A stretch of 6,216 nt of DNA from Cyclobacteriaceae bacterium (GCA_026994125.1 JALWRJ010000238.1:1-6216); one strand, 5' to 3'. Positions 1-6,128 are shown, counted from the first letter of the stretch. A program made the numbers and translations. Notes: generated by a model not told the origin, from the sequence alone.

Positions 1-1020
1 CATATACAAATTACCAAATATGTTAGTTCAAATTCGTACAACGAAAACCCAGTAAAACTGCCCGATGATTTGCCCATGGAGGGCATCGACCATTTAGTTG
101 CTTTTGCCTTTAAAGCGGGGCTTATACAGGCCAAAAACGAAGTTGAGGGAGTTGTTTTTAAAGGAGTAAGTACCGGTTTTGATAGCCTTTCTTTTAAAAA
201 ATATATAAAAAGCGGACATTTTTTTACCTTTTCACCCCAAGGCTACACTACCCAAGTGGTAATAAGTGCGTATTTGGCTCGTAAGCTTAATTTGCAGGTT
301 GGTAATAGTATGATAATGCATTTTTTTCAAGAGCCCGTTCGTGTGCGTAAGTTAACTATTGTGGGTATTTACGATACCGGTATGGAGGAATTTGATAAAA
401 ACATTATACTGGGCGATATTGGGTTGGCTCGCAGGTTAAATAATTGGGATGCTGCTTATGCCGGTGGTTTTGAGGTGCATGTAAAAAATATAAACCAATT
501 AGAGCAAGTGTATAACCGCCTTAACCAAGCGTATGGCTACGATTACTATATTAAGCTTACCAGTAAAAAGTTTTTGCAGGTTTTTGAATGGCTTTCGTTA
601 ATTAATAATAACGTAAATATTTTGCTTTTTATGGTGCTCTTTGTGGCTTCGTTTAACATGATATCCATTATTTTAATTTTAATTTTAGAGCGAACCCCCA
701 TGATTGGTACCCTAAAAGCACTAGGGGCTTCGAACCTGCTTATTCGAAAAATATTTGTGTACAATGGATTGCAAATGATTGTAAAAGGACTTGTTATGGG
801 TAATGTATTGGGCTTGGGCTTGGCTTATGTGCAATATACGTTTAAAGTGGTTTCGTTGGACCCTTCTAATTATTACATGCGTTTTGTACCCATTGAGTTT
901 AATTTTTGGATTGTTGTATTGTTAAATGTACTTGTGCTGGGGCTAGTATCGGCTATATTATTATTACCAACACTTTTTATTGCTCGGGTAGAGCCTATTA
1001 AAGCTATTCGGTTTGATTAA
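1..1020 (+). CDS. FtsX/LolE-type ABC transporter permease, 5'-truncated
   Basis: The reading frame is open from base 1 to a TAA at 1018-1020, so this is the last 339 residues of a longer protein whose start lies outside the window. An in-frame TTG at 70 is not a credible start, because the frame upstream (HIQITKYVSS...) reads as the family's periplasmic domain. Residues about 1-200 form the soluble MacB-type periplasmic domain. Three hydrophobic segments follow, at about 206-229, 261-279 and 302-324. Just after the first is the FtsX signature ERTPMIGTLKALGAS, the cytoplasmic coupling region that contacts the ATPase. The C-terminus RVEPIKAIRFD is typical of the family. What is missing is the N-terminal cytoplasmic end and first membrane helix. 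LolC/LolE relatives move lipoproteins from the inner membrane; MacB relatives drive efflux. The sequence does not settle which applies, and no ATPase gene is visible here. Family assignment is secure; substrate is unknown. Confidence 0.9.
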   Translation, partial: HIQITKYVSSNSYNENPVKLPDDLPMEGIDHLVAFAFKAGLIQAKNEVEGVVFKGVSTGFDSLSFKKYIKSGHFFTFSPQGYTTQVVISAYLARKLNLQVGNSMIMHFFQEPVRVRKLTIVGIYDTGMEEFDKNIILGDIGLARRLNNWDAAYAGGFEVHVKNINQLEQVYNRLNQAYGYDYYIKLTSKKFLQVFEWLSLINNNVNILLFMVLFVASFNMISIILILILERTPMIGTLKALGASNLLIRKIFVYNGLQMIVKGLVMGNVLGLGLAYVQYTFKVVSLDPSNYYMRFVPIEFNFWIVVLLNVLVLGLVSAILLLPTLFIARVEPIKAIRFD

Positions 1021-1181
1021 AATAGCTTTATTTTAGAATAATTAGTTAGTTTTGAAGTTAATAGTTTTTATAAAGATACTGCTAAAACTGTTAGCTTAAA
1101 TTTCGTAAATAAGAACTGCAATATGTATTATTGTGCTTTTCTTTTGTAGCGAAGCATTAAAAAGTTGAATTAAGGTACCCA

Positions 1182-1679
1182 ATGAAACACATATTTATCC
1201 TGTTACTTTTGCCCGTAGTATTGTTAACCTCGCCCGCAATTGCGCAGGAGCCTGTTACTAAAATGCAATCGCTATACATTTACAACTTTATTAAAAATAT
1301 TAGGTGGCGCAATGTAGATACAAAATACATTGTGGGGGTGTATGGAGATGAAAAAAGGGCAAATGAAATAAATACAATTATTGGTATTAGAAAATTTGCG
1401 GGTAAAGACATTGAAGTAAAAACTGTTAAATCGCCTACCGAAGCAGCGTCTTGTCATATTGTATTTGTTCCGGCTGCCTATAAAGGTATGGTTAAAAAAT
1501 TGGCCATTCCTTCGGTGGCTAAAAACACGTTGATTGTTTCGGAAGAAGGGGGTATTGAAAGTGGTGCTTCCATTGCTTTTTTAATTGACAACTCCAAATT
1601 AAAGTTTAAAGTAAACGAACAAGTGTGTAAAACTTCTGGTTTGCTAATTAGTGCTACCTTACTTTCGTTAAGTCAGTAA
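1182..1679 (+). CDS. YfiR-like (DUF4154) secreted protein, copy 1
   Basis: This 165-residue protein begins with a Sec signal peptide: MKH, a hydrophobic core, and a probable signal peptidase I site after AIA (residue 21). The mature part has the order seen in YfiR/DUF4154 proteins. An N-terminal helix KMQSLYIYNFIKNIRW comes first, then a strand (YIVGVYGD), SCHIVFV around residue 91, a TLIVSEEGG stretch, IAFLIDNSKLKFKV, and a final SGLLISATLLSLSQ helix. In Pseudomonas, YfiR is a periplasmic repressor of the membrane diguanylate cyclase YfiN; no such partner is present here, so the role is open. Two cysteines (91 and 149) match those of the neighbouring copy and could pair. The ATG at 1182 fits the signal peptide and is preceded by AAGG at 1172-1175, a weak ribosome binding site. 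I found no convincing promoter in the 161 bases upstream. Copy 2 lies 140 bases downstream. Family call from motif recall. Confidence 0.85.
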   Translation: MKHIFILLLLPVVLLTSPAIAQEPVTKMQSLYIYNFIKNIRWRNVDTKYIVGVYGDEKRANEINTIIGIRKFAGKDIEVKTVKSPTEAASCHIVFVPAAYKGMVKKLAIPSVAKNTLIVSEEGGIESGASIAFLIDNSKLKFKVNEQVCKTSGLLISATLLSLSQ

Positions 1680-1681
1680 TA

Positions 1682-1698
1682 AGGGCTCTGCAGGCCCT
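1682..1698 (+). terminator. Small hairpin after first YfiR-like gene
   Basis: Inverted repeat AGGGC/GCCCT (1682-1686 and 1694-1698) lies 2 bases after the stop codon. A T-G pair may extend the stem to 6 bp. The stem is GC-rich, but the bases after it (AACTCATTGTTATT) are not a good T-run. It may be a weak terminator or an mRNA 3'-end stabiliser. Confidence 0.35.
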
Positions 1699-1737
1699 AA
1701 CTCATTGTTATTCAATTCGTGCGATAAAATACCTAGG

Positions 1738-1757
1738 CGGTTTAGGCGCATAAACCG
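1738..1757 (+). promoter_or_regulatory. Perfect 7-bp inverted repeat upstream of YfiR-like copy 2
   Basis: CGGTTTA (1738-1744) and TAAACCG (1751-1757) form a perfect 7-bp stem with a 6-base loop GGCGCA. Twelve bases later comes a run of eight T (1770-1777). The motif TAGGCG also occurs twice as a direct repeat (1734-1739 and 1743-1748). The hairpin ends just upstream of the position where the -33 element of the following promoter would fall. It could be an operator for that promoter or a second, imperfect terminator for copy 1. The sequence does not decide between these. Confidence 0.35.
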
Positions 1758-1781
1758 ATTAAATTACTCTTTTTTTTAATC

Positions 1782-1789
1782 CACCTTTG
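1782..1789 (+). promoter_or_regulatory. Candidate Bacteroidota -7 element for YfiR-like copy 2
   Basis: CACCTTTG matches the Bacteroidota TAnnTTTG consensus at all but the first fixed base. It lies 30 bases upstream of the ATG, behind a T-rich stretch, which would give a leader of roughly 25 bases. There is no clear TTG at -33. Plausible but not strong. Confidence 0.45.
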
Positions 1790-1819
1790 TACTATCCAAT
1801 CATCTAAAACAATAATATT

Positions 1820-2317
1820 ATGAAAAGGGTAGTAGCAATTTTAATTTTAGCCACATTTGGGTTTAGTACACAGGTTAATGCCCAGGCTAGCATGACCAAA
1901 ATTCAATCGTTGTACATTTACAACTTTATTAAAAACATTCAGTGGAAAAACGTTACCGATAAATACGTAATTGGTGTGTTTGCCAATGATAAAACAGTAG
2001 ATGAGATAAACGGTATCTTAGGCATTCGCCAGTTTAATGGAAAAAAAATTGAAGTAAAAAAACTCACTTCAGCTTCGCAGGCATCGAGTTGCCATGTGGT
2101 TTTTGTAAGTGCGCAGTATGGCTCGCAAGTTAAAAAAATGAAAGTAGGGGCGAACTTAAAAAACACATTGGTGGTGTCGGAACGTGGCCAAATGAATAAC
2201 GGAGCGGCTATTTCTTTTGTTCTGGCCAACTCTAAATTAAAGTTTAAAATTAGCGAATCGGCTTGCAATGCTTCGGGCTTGCAGGTAAGCAAAACGCTGA
2301 TGTCGTTAAGCGTATAG
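1820..2317 (+). CDS. YfiR-like (DUF4154) secreted protein, copy 2
   Basis: This is a tandem paralogue of the preceding gene. It is also 165 residues and aligns from end to end without a gap; I count 85 identical positions (about 52%). Identity is concentrated in the N-terminal helix (QSLYIYNFIKNI is identical), the SCH..FV core, KNTL.VSE and NSKLKFK. The signal peptides have diverged apart from the AQ at the predicted cleavage site after VNA (residue 21). Cys91 and Cys149 are conserved. The gene has its own candidate promoter and a strong terminator, and its upstream DNA does not resemble that of copy 1, so the two are probably expressed independently. The duplication looks old, not a recent tandem copy. 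By analogy with YfiR it is a soluble periplasmic protein that could repress or bind a membrane partner, but none is encoded nearby. Confidence 0.85.
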   Translation: MKRVVAILILATFGFSTQVNAQASMTKIQSLYIYNFIKNIQWKNVTDKYVIGVFANDKTVDEINGILGIRQFNGKKIEVKKLTSASQASSCHVVFVSAQYGSQVKKMKVGANLKNTLVVSERGQMNNGAAISFVLANSKLKFKISESACNASGLQVSKTLMSLSV

Positions 2318-2340
2318 GTTATTTAGTTGTTAATATATTG

Positions 2341-2368
2341 AGGCACACTTTAAAAGTGTGCCTTTTTT
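2341..2368 (+). terminator. Strong intrinsic terminator between convergent genes
   Basis: AGGCACACTT (2341-2350) pairs perfectly with AAGTGTGCCT (2354-2363) to give a 10-bp stem with a 3-base loop, immediately followed by six T (2363-2368). It lies 23 bases after the stop of the second YfiR-like gene and terminates that transcript. On the other strand the same hairpin begins a few bases after the stop codon of the convergent Gre-like gene, whose TAA (2369-2367) overlaps the T-run. That direction lacks a U-tract, so it may terminate leftward transcripts less efficiently. Confidence 0.9.
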
Positions 2369-2813
2369 ATGCAATATGTTTTATAACCAACGTGGTAGTA
2401 TTTACGGTTACTTTATTACCAGCGGCCTTGCCAAGCAGGGCTTTGCCTATGGGCGAAACTGCCGAAATAGCAAAAAACACACCTGAACTGGTTTTTAATT
2501 TACCCAGGCCTACGCTTAGGTAAAACACACTACTGGAGGTAAATACTAAACTGCCCGGTTCTACCAAGGTACTTTTGCGTTGAGGTAAACCGGCAAGGGT
2601 TTGTTTTAATATTTGCGCTTGTTGCAATTGCAGGTTGGCCTTTTCAATTTCTTGCGAAATCATTTCTCGATCTGTTTCGTACTTATCGCCCATGCTACTT
2701 TTGGTATGTTCAAAGCCCGATTTTTTACTTTCCAAAATAAGTTTTTGCAAGCGTGCAATTTTATGTTGTACTTCGCTTACACAGCATGTATGTGCTTCGA
2801 CCTTACTTAGCAT
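2367..2813 (-). CDS. GreA/GreB-like RNA polymerase-binding protein
   Basis: This 148-residue protein has the two-part Gre layout. Residues about 5-75 are a charged helical hairpin, and residues about 83-148 are a small beta domain carrying ISAVSPIGKALLGKAAGN (116-133). The SPIGKALLGK motif is the hallmark of the Gre C-terminal domain, which binds the rim of the RNA polymerase secondary channel. At the expected tip of the coiled coil is GDKYET (42-47), placing acidic residues where GreA has its catalytic Asp/Glu pair, so transcript-cleavage activity is possible (inference). Length is close to GreA (about 158). I recall that members of this Bacteroidota family sometimes carry the label '3-oxoacyl-ACP synthase'; nothing in this sequence supports that. 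The ATG at 2813 lies only 4 bases after the glnS stop (TAAGGCTATG), so it is co-transcribed and probably translationally coupled to glnS. It is unlikely to be the housekeeping greA itself. Confidence 0.8.
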   Translation of the reverse strand: MLSKVEAHTCCVSEVQHKIARLQKLILESKKSGFEHTKSSMGDKYETDREMISQEIEKANLQLQQAQILKQTLAGLPQRKSTLVEPGSLVFTSSSVFYLSVGLGKLKTSSGVFFAISAVSPIGKALLGKAAGNKVTVNTTTLVIKHIA

Positions 2814-2817
2814 AGCC

Positions 2818-4488
2818 TTATTTTTGCATTTTGGCCCAAGTGTCGCGCAAGCCTATGGTGCGGTTAATAATAAGGTGTTTGCTTGTTGTCTCCTTATCTA
2901 TGGTAAAATAACCTTGCCGCTCAAATTGAACGGTTTGGCCTATGGTTAAGGTAGCTACCGAAGCTTCTAACTTGGCATTTTTTACAATTTGCAACGAGTT
3001 GGGGTTTAAGGCAGTTCTAAAATCTTCCAGGGCAGCCGGGTTATCGTTATTAAAAAGGCGGTCGTACAGTCTAATTTCGGCATCAATGGCCTGGGGTGCA
3101 CTTACCCAGCTTAGGGTGCCTTTTACTTTTTTGCCCGAAGTATCGTTACCGCTTCGAGTGTTTTCGTAGTACATGGCTTTTATCAGGGTAATGTTGCCTG
3201 CTTCGTCTTTATCGTAGCCGGTACACTTAATTATATAAGCGTACTTTAAACGCACTTCCCTGTCGGGGCCTAACCTAAAGAATTTCCTGGGCGAGGGTGG
3301 GTTTTCCATAAAATCGGACTGGTCAATGTACAGTTCTCTACTAAAAGGCAGGGGGCGTTTTCCGGCTGTTTCATCGCCCGGGTTATTAACGGCTTCAACC
3401 ATTTCTACCTTACCTTCGGGGTAGTTTTCGATAACCAGTTTTACCGGGTTTAGTACACCCATTACCCGGTTGGCTGTTTTGTTGAGCTCTTCTCGCACGG
3501 CATGCTCCAGCAACGCTACATCAATCACATTGTTTCGTTTGGCTACTCCTACTTTAGCCGAAAAGTTACGGATGGCAGCCGGTGGGTAGCCTCGCCTGCG
3601 CATAGCCACCAGGGTGGGCATGCGGGGGTCGTCCCAGCCTGTTACGTGGCCTTCCTCTACCAGGGTAAGTAGTTTGCGTTTGCTGGTTATGGTATAGCTT
3701 AAGTTTAGGCGGGCAAACTCGATTTGTCGTGAAGGAAAAATGCCTAATTCTTTTATAAACCATTCGTACAAGGGTCGGTGGTTTTCGAACTCCAGGGTAC
3801 AGAGCGAGTGTGTTACTTTTTCAATGGAGTCGGACTGCCCATGGGCAAAATCGTACATGGGGTACACATGCCAGGTTGTACCGGTTCGGTGATGTGGCTC
3901 GTTTTTTATGCGGTAAATGGCCGGGTCGCGCATAAGCATGTTGGGTGAGGCTAAATCTATTTTAGCGCGCAGCACCTTAGTGCCTTCTGCATGTTTGCCT
4001 TCCTTCATTTCGGTAAACAAGGTAAGGTTTTCGGCTATGCTCCGGTTGCGGTTGGGGCTGGGCGTAGCAGGTGTGGAGGGTGTGCCCCGGTCGGCCGTTA
4101 CTTGTTCAGCGGTACGGTCGTCCACAAACGCTTTACCAGCTTTAATAAGCTGGATAGCCCATTGGTATAATTGCTCAAAATAGTCGGAAGTGTACAGGGT
4201 TTTGCCCCAAGAATAGCCCAGCCATTTTATATCGGCCATAATGCCATCTACATAATCTACTTTTTCTTTTTCGGGGTTGGTGTCATCAAACCTTAGGTTA
4301 CACTTGCCTTTGTATTTTTTTGCCAATTCAAAATTTAAAACTATTGATTTTGCATGACCAATATGTAAAAAACCGTTGGGCTCGGGTGGAAACCGCGTTT
4401 GTATAGCACTGTGTTTTCCTGAAGCCAAATCGTCTTCAATTATTTGTTCGATAAAATGCAGGCTTGTTTTGTTTTCTTCTGCGCTCAT
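2818..4488 (-). CDS. glnS: Glutaminyl-tRNA synthetase
   Basis: Cytoplasmic class I synthetase that attaches glutamine to tRNA-Gln using ATP. Counting from the ATG at 4488 it has 556 residues, against 554 for E. coli GlnRS as I recall it. The ATP-binding HIGH motif is at 42-45 in FPPEPNGFLHIGHAKS. LRFDDTNPEKE (65-75) follows, then YPMYDFAHGQSD, SLCTLEF and the KMSKS-type loop ITSKRK (267-272), WDDPRMPT (285-292), and RRRGYPPAAIRNF. The C-terminal half, the anticodon-binding beta barrels, ends in RTIGLRDTWAKMQK. The whole protein is collinear with E. coli GlnRS from memory and appears intact. The frame extends 10 codons upstream to a TTG at 4518, but the ATG at 4488 gives the usual N-terminus (MSAEENKTSLHFIEQII), and the TTG overlaps the promoter-like sequence. 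Presence of GlnRS means Gln-tRNA is made directly here, not only through Glu-tRNA amidation. It leads a two-gene unit with the Gre-like gene. Confidence 0.97.
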   Translation of the reverse strand: MSAEENKTSLHFIEQIIEDDLASGKHSAIQTRFPPEPNGFLHIGHAKSIVLNFELAKKYKGKCNLRFDDTNPEKEKVDYVDGIMADIKWLGYSWGKTLYTSDYFEQLYQWAIQLIKAGKAFVDDRTAEQVTADRGTPSTPATPSPNRNRSIAENLTLFTEMKEGKHAEGTKVLRAKIDLASPNMLMRDPAIYRIKNEPHHRTGTTWHVYPMYDFAHGQSDSIEKVTHSLCTLEFENHRPLYEWFIKELGIFPSRQIEFARLNLSYTITSKRKLLTLVEEGHVTGWDDPRMPTLVAMRRRGYPPAAIRNFSAKVGVAKRNNVIDVALLEHAVREELNKTANRVMGVLNPVKLVIENYPEGKVEMVEAVNNPGDETAGKRPLPFSRELYIDQSDFMENPPSPRKFFRLGPDREVRLKYAYIIKCTGYDKDEAGNITLIKAMYYENTRSGNDTSGKKVKGTLSWVSAPQAIDAEIRLYDRLFNNDNPAALEDFRTALNPNSLQIVKNAKLEASVATLTIGQTVQFERQGYFTIDKETTSKHLIINRTIGLRDTWAKMQK

Positions 4489-4515
4489 AAATGCTACGTT
4501 CAGGTAATTGCTCCG

Positions 4516-4528
4516 CAAAATAAACGTA
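4516..4528 (-). promoter_or_regulatory. Weak candidate glnS promoter element
   Basis: On the minus strand the sequence TACGTTTATTTTG contains two overlapping partial matches to TAnnTTTG (TACGTTTA and TTATTTTG). They lie about 30-40 bases before the glnS ATG. No TTG is seen at -33. The 101-base gap between the lipoprotein stop and the glnS ATG leaves room for a promoter, but read-through from upstream is also possible. Confidence 0.3.
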
Positions 4529-4589
4529 ATTTTATGACTTTAATCGTGGTTGAATAACTAATTATGGTGCAATTTTTACGCAGGTAAAA

Positions 4590-5402
4590 TTAAAATCCAT
4601 CATCCTCCTCATTGGCTGGTGCATTAGCAGGGGTGTCGGCATTTTGAGGAGCCTTGTTTTTATTTTTTTTCTTTTTCTTTTTCTGCTTTTTTTCTTTCTT
4701 CTTTCGTTCTTTCTTCTTTTTTTCAGGAGGAGTTTCCTCAGTAACTCTTTCCTCGGTTGTAGGTGCTGTATTTACAGGTTGAGTTATGTCGTAATTGTTG
4801 GTAGTAGAGGGCTCGGTAGTGGTTTCTGTAATTTCTTTTTCGGGTGTTTTTTCTTTTTTCTTAAACAGGTTTTTGAAGAAAGCAAAAATGCCTTTTTTCT
4901 CTTTCTGTTTGTTCTGTGTGTTCTCTTCGTTATCAGCTAGTTCGTCTTTCCATACCAGTTTTCCCCTAAAATACCAGTTATAGTATTTTTGATCTACATT
5001 GTACTGAAAAGTTTGTGCAGCCAAACGTGCACTGTCCAGGGCTGCCGTGTCAACCACATCGGTTTCGGCCAACATAAGCGCATCTCCGGCAAATAAAAGC
5101 GAATCTGAAAGTTCGGGGTACACCACGGTCATGGGAACGGTTTTAAGTTCACGGTTGCGCAACCAGTCTTTATTTATGTAGGCAAAAAGACTGGTTTTGG
5201 CTACTAAGCCGTTTTTATCGGTGGTGGTGTGGAATACATCTTTTCGGGGTAGCGAATCTTGTGCAAAATAGGTAAACTGTTCGTGTTGGATGTTTTCGTC
5301 CAACAAAAAATAACTTTGATAGGCAGGGCAAATTATATCGGCTTTGCAACTGGCCAACAAACTTGCACAAACAATAACAACATACAGGTAACTACCTTTC
5401 AT
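4590..5402 (-). CDS. Lipoprotein with poly-lysine C-terminal tail
   Basis: From the ATG at 5402 this is 270 residues. It begins with a lipoprotein signal peptide: MKG, a hydrophobic core, and the lipobox LASC with Cys19. A partly conserved globular region (about 20-155) starts ADIICPAYQSYFLLDE and includes ELKTVPMTVVYPE and YNWYFRGKLVWKDEL. I associate this N-terminal pattern with an uncharacterised Bacteroidota lipoprotein family, but cannot name a function. A low-complexity tail follows: KGIFAFFKNLFKKK (170-183), which could be an amphipathic helix, then a Thr/Pro/Glu-rich linker, a block with 17 lysines in 23 residues (228-250), and an acidic end EEDDGF. The frame continues upstream to a TTG at 5429, but the ATG gives a proper signal peptide, and a perfect -7 element at 5441-5434 would put the transcript start near that TTG. 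CKAD after the cysteine only partly resembles the surface-export signal described for some Bacteroidota lipoproteins. Probably envelope-anchored; role unknown. Confidence 0.8.
   Translation of the reverse strand: MKGSYLYVVIVCASLLASCKADIICPAYQSYFLLDENIQHEQFTYFAQDSLPRKDVFHTTTDKNGLVAKTSLFAYINKDWLRNRELKTVPMTVVYPELSDSLLFAGDALMLAETDVVDTAALDSARLAAQTFQYNVDQKYYNWYFRGKLVWKDELADNEENTQNKQKEKKGIFAFFKNLFKKKEKTPEKEITETTTEPSTTNNYDITQPVNTAPTTEERVTEETPPEKKKKERKKKEKKQKKKKKKNKNKAPQNADTPANAPANEEDDGF
4653..4725. repeat. Low-complexity polypyrimidine/polypurine tract
   Basis: The plus strand is almost pure T/C here, including T8 (4663-4670), T7 (4687-4693) and T7 (4717-4723), with only a few purines. On the coding strand it is an A/G tract encoding the lysine block of the lipoprotein. 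It has no fixed repeat unit; it is a low-complexity region and is prone to replication slippage. Confidence 0.85.
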
Positions 5403-5433
5403 AAATCTTGATTGCTCCCAGGATAGCAAACGT

Positions 5434-5441
5434 CAAAAATA
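5434..5441 (-). promoter_or_regulatory. Bacteroidota -7 element for lipoprotein gene
   Basis: On the minus strand TATTTTTG is a perfect match to TAnnTTTG, 31 bases before the ATG at 5402. Just upstream are an AT-only palindrome TTATTTAAATAA (5447-5458) and GTTAAC (5459-5464) near the -33 position, without a clean TTG. The element sits in the 95-base gap after lemA and argues that the lipoprotein gene can be transcribed on its own. Confidence 0.5.
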
Positions 5442-5497
5442 AGGCTTTATTTAAATAAGTTAACGTTTTTTATAGAAATTGACAGCCATTAACAAGT

Positions 5498-6079
5498 CTA
5501 AAATTTAACTTCCGGAGCTTTTTCGGAACCCTTTGCAGCTTCAAAAGCGGGTTTTCGGTTAAACCCAAACATGCCTGCAAATAACGAAGTTGGAAATTTG
5601 CGTATGTACATATTGTAGCTTTTTACTATTTCATTATACCTTCTGCGTTCAACTGCTATTCGATTTTCGGTGCCTTCAAGCTGGGCTTGCAACTCCAGGA
5701 AATTTTGATTGGCCTTTAAATCGGGGTAGCGTTCAGAAACTGCCAGTAGTTTGGATAAAGCTGATGTAATACCTGTTTGTGCTTGTTGGTATTGCTGTAT
5801 GGCAGCCGGAGTTATGTTACTGGCATCTATTTTAATGCTGGTGGCCGATGCGCGTGCTTTCATTACAGCTTCTAAGGTTTCCTTTTCGTGGCTGGCATAG
5901 CCTTTTACCGTGTTTACCAAATTAGGGATAAGGTCGGCCCTGCGCTGGTATTGAGTTTCTACATTGGCCCATTGGGTAATAACCTCTTCGTCTTTAGCTA
6001 CCATGGTGTTATACTTCGACATGGCTATAAACCCGGTAACCACAACAACGGCTAGTAGTATCCAAACTGTTTTATTCAT
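5498..6079 (-). CDS. lemA: LemA family membrane protein
   Basis: This 193-residue protein has one N-terminal membrane helix (about 5-20) followed by a mostly helical soluble domain, the standard LemA layout and length. Family motifs are clear: QWANVETQYQRRADLIPNL (36-54) with VKGYASHEKETLEAV after it, SERYPDLKANQNFLELQAQL (115-134), ENRIAVERRRYNE (138-150) and YIRKFPTSLFAGMFGF (158-173). The C-terminal tail is short and charged. LemA proteins are widespread but have no settled biochemical role; they are commonly found beside TPM-domain (YgcG-like) membrane proteins. That partner is not downstream here: the next gene is the lysine-rich lipoprotein after a 95-base gap. Upstream falls outside the window. 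The ATG at 6079 directly precedes the membrane helix (MNKTVWILLAVVVV), and no in-frame alternative is better. Confidence 0.93.
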   Translation of the reverse strand: MNKTVWILLAVVVVTGFIAMSKYNTMVAKDEEVITQWANVETQYQRRADLIPNLVNTVKGYASHEKETLEAVMKARASATSIKIDASNITPAAIQQYQQAQTGITSALSKLLAVSERYPDLKANQNFLELQAQLEGTENRIAVERRRYNEIVKSYNMYIRKFPTSLFAGMFGFNRKPAFEAAKGSEKAPEVKF

Positions 6080-6120
6080 AACAATTAATCTTTCAATGGT
6101 TATCTATTACGTGCAAGTTA

Positions 6121-6128
6121 CAAAATTA
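6121..6128 (-). promoter_or_regulatory. Bacteroidota -7 element for lemA
   Basis: On the minus strand TAATTTTG is a perfect TAnnTTTG match, 41 bases before the lemA ATG, giving a leader of about 35 bases. The near-palindrome GCCAAAATATGGC (6151-6139, minus strand) falls where the -33 element would be. No TTG is present there. Confidence 0.5.

Noticed and set aside
1018..1035. Inverted repeat TAAAATA/TATTTTA spanning the permease stop codon
   Set aside because: The stem is made only of A-T pairs and is not followed by a T-run, so it is too weak to call a terminator.
1097..1146. Partial -7 matches (TAAATTTC, TATTATTG, TTCTTTTG) upstream of the first YfiR-like gene
   Set aside because: Each has at least one mismatch and none has a TTG at suitable spacing. 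Several equal candidates in AT-rich DNA do not single out a promoter.
2613..2949. Plus-strand frames opposite the Gre-like gene and the end of glnS
   Set aside because: They are shadows of two well-supported minus-strand genes and show no family motifs of their own.
4574..4589. Inverted repeat TTTTAC/GTAAAA just after the lipoprotein stop
   Set aside because: A 6-bp, almost all A-T stem with no T-run on the transcribed strand; not a convincing terminator.
4644..4940. Plus-strand frame encoding a Phe/Leu-rich, membrane-like peptide
   Set aside because: It is the antisense reading of the lysine-rich tail: AAA/GAA codons read as TTT/TTC. The opposite strand has a lipoprotein signal, a promoter element and clear coding character.
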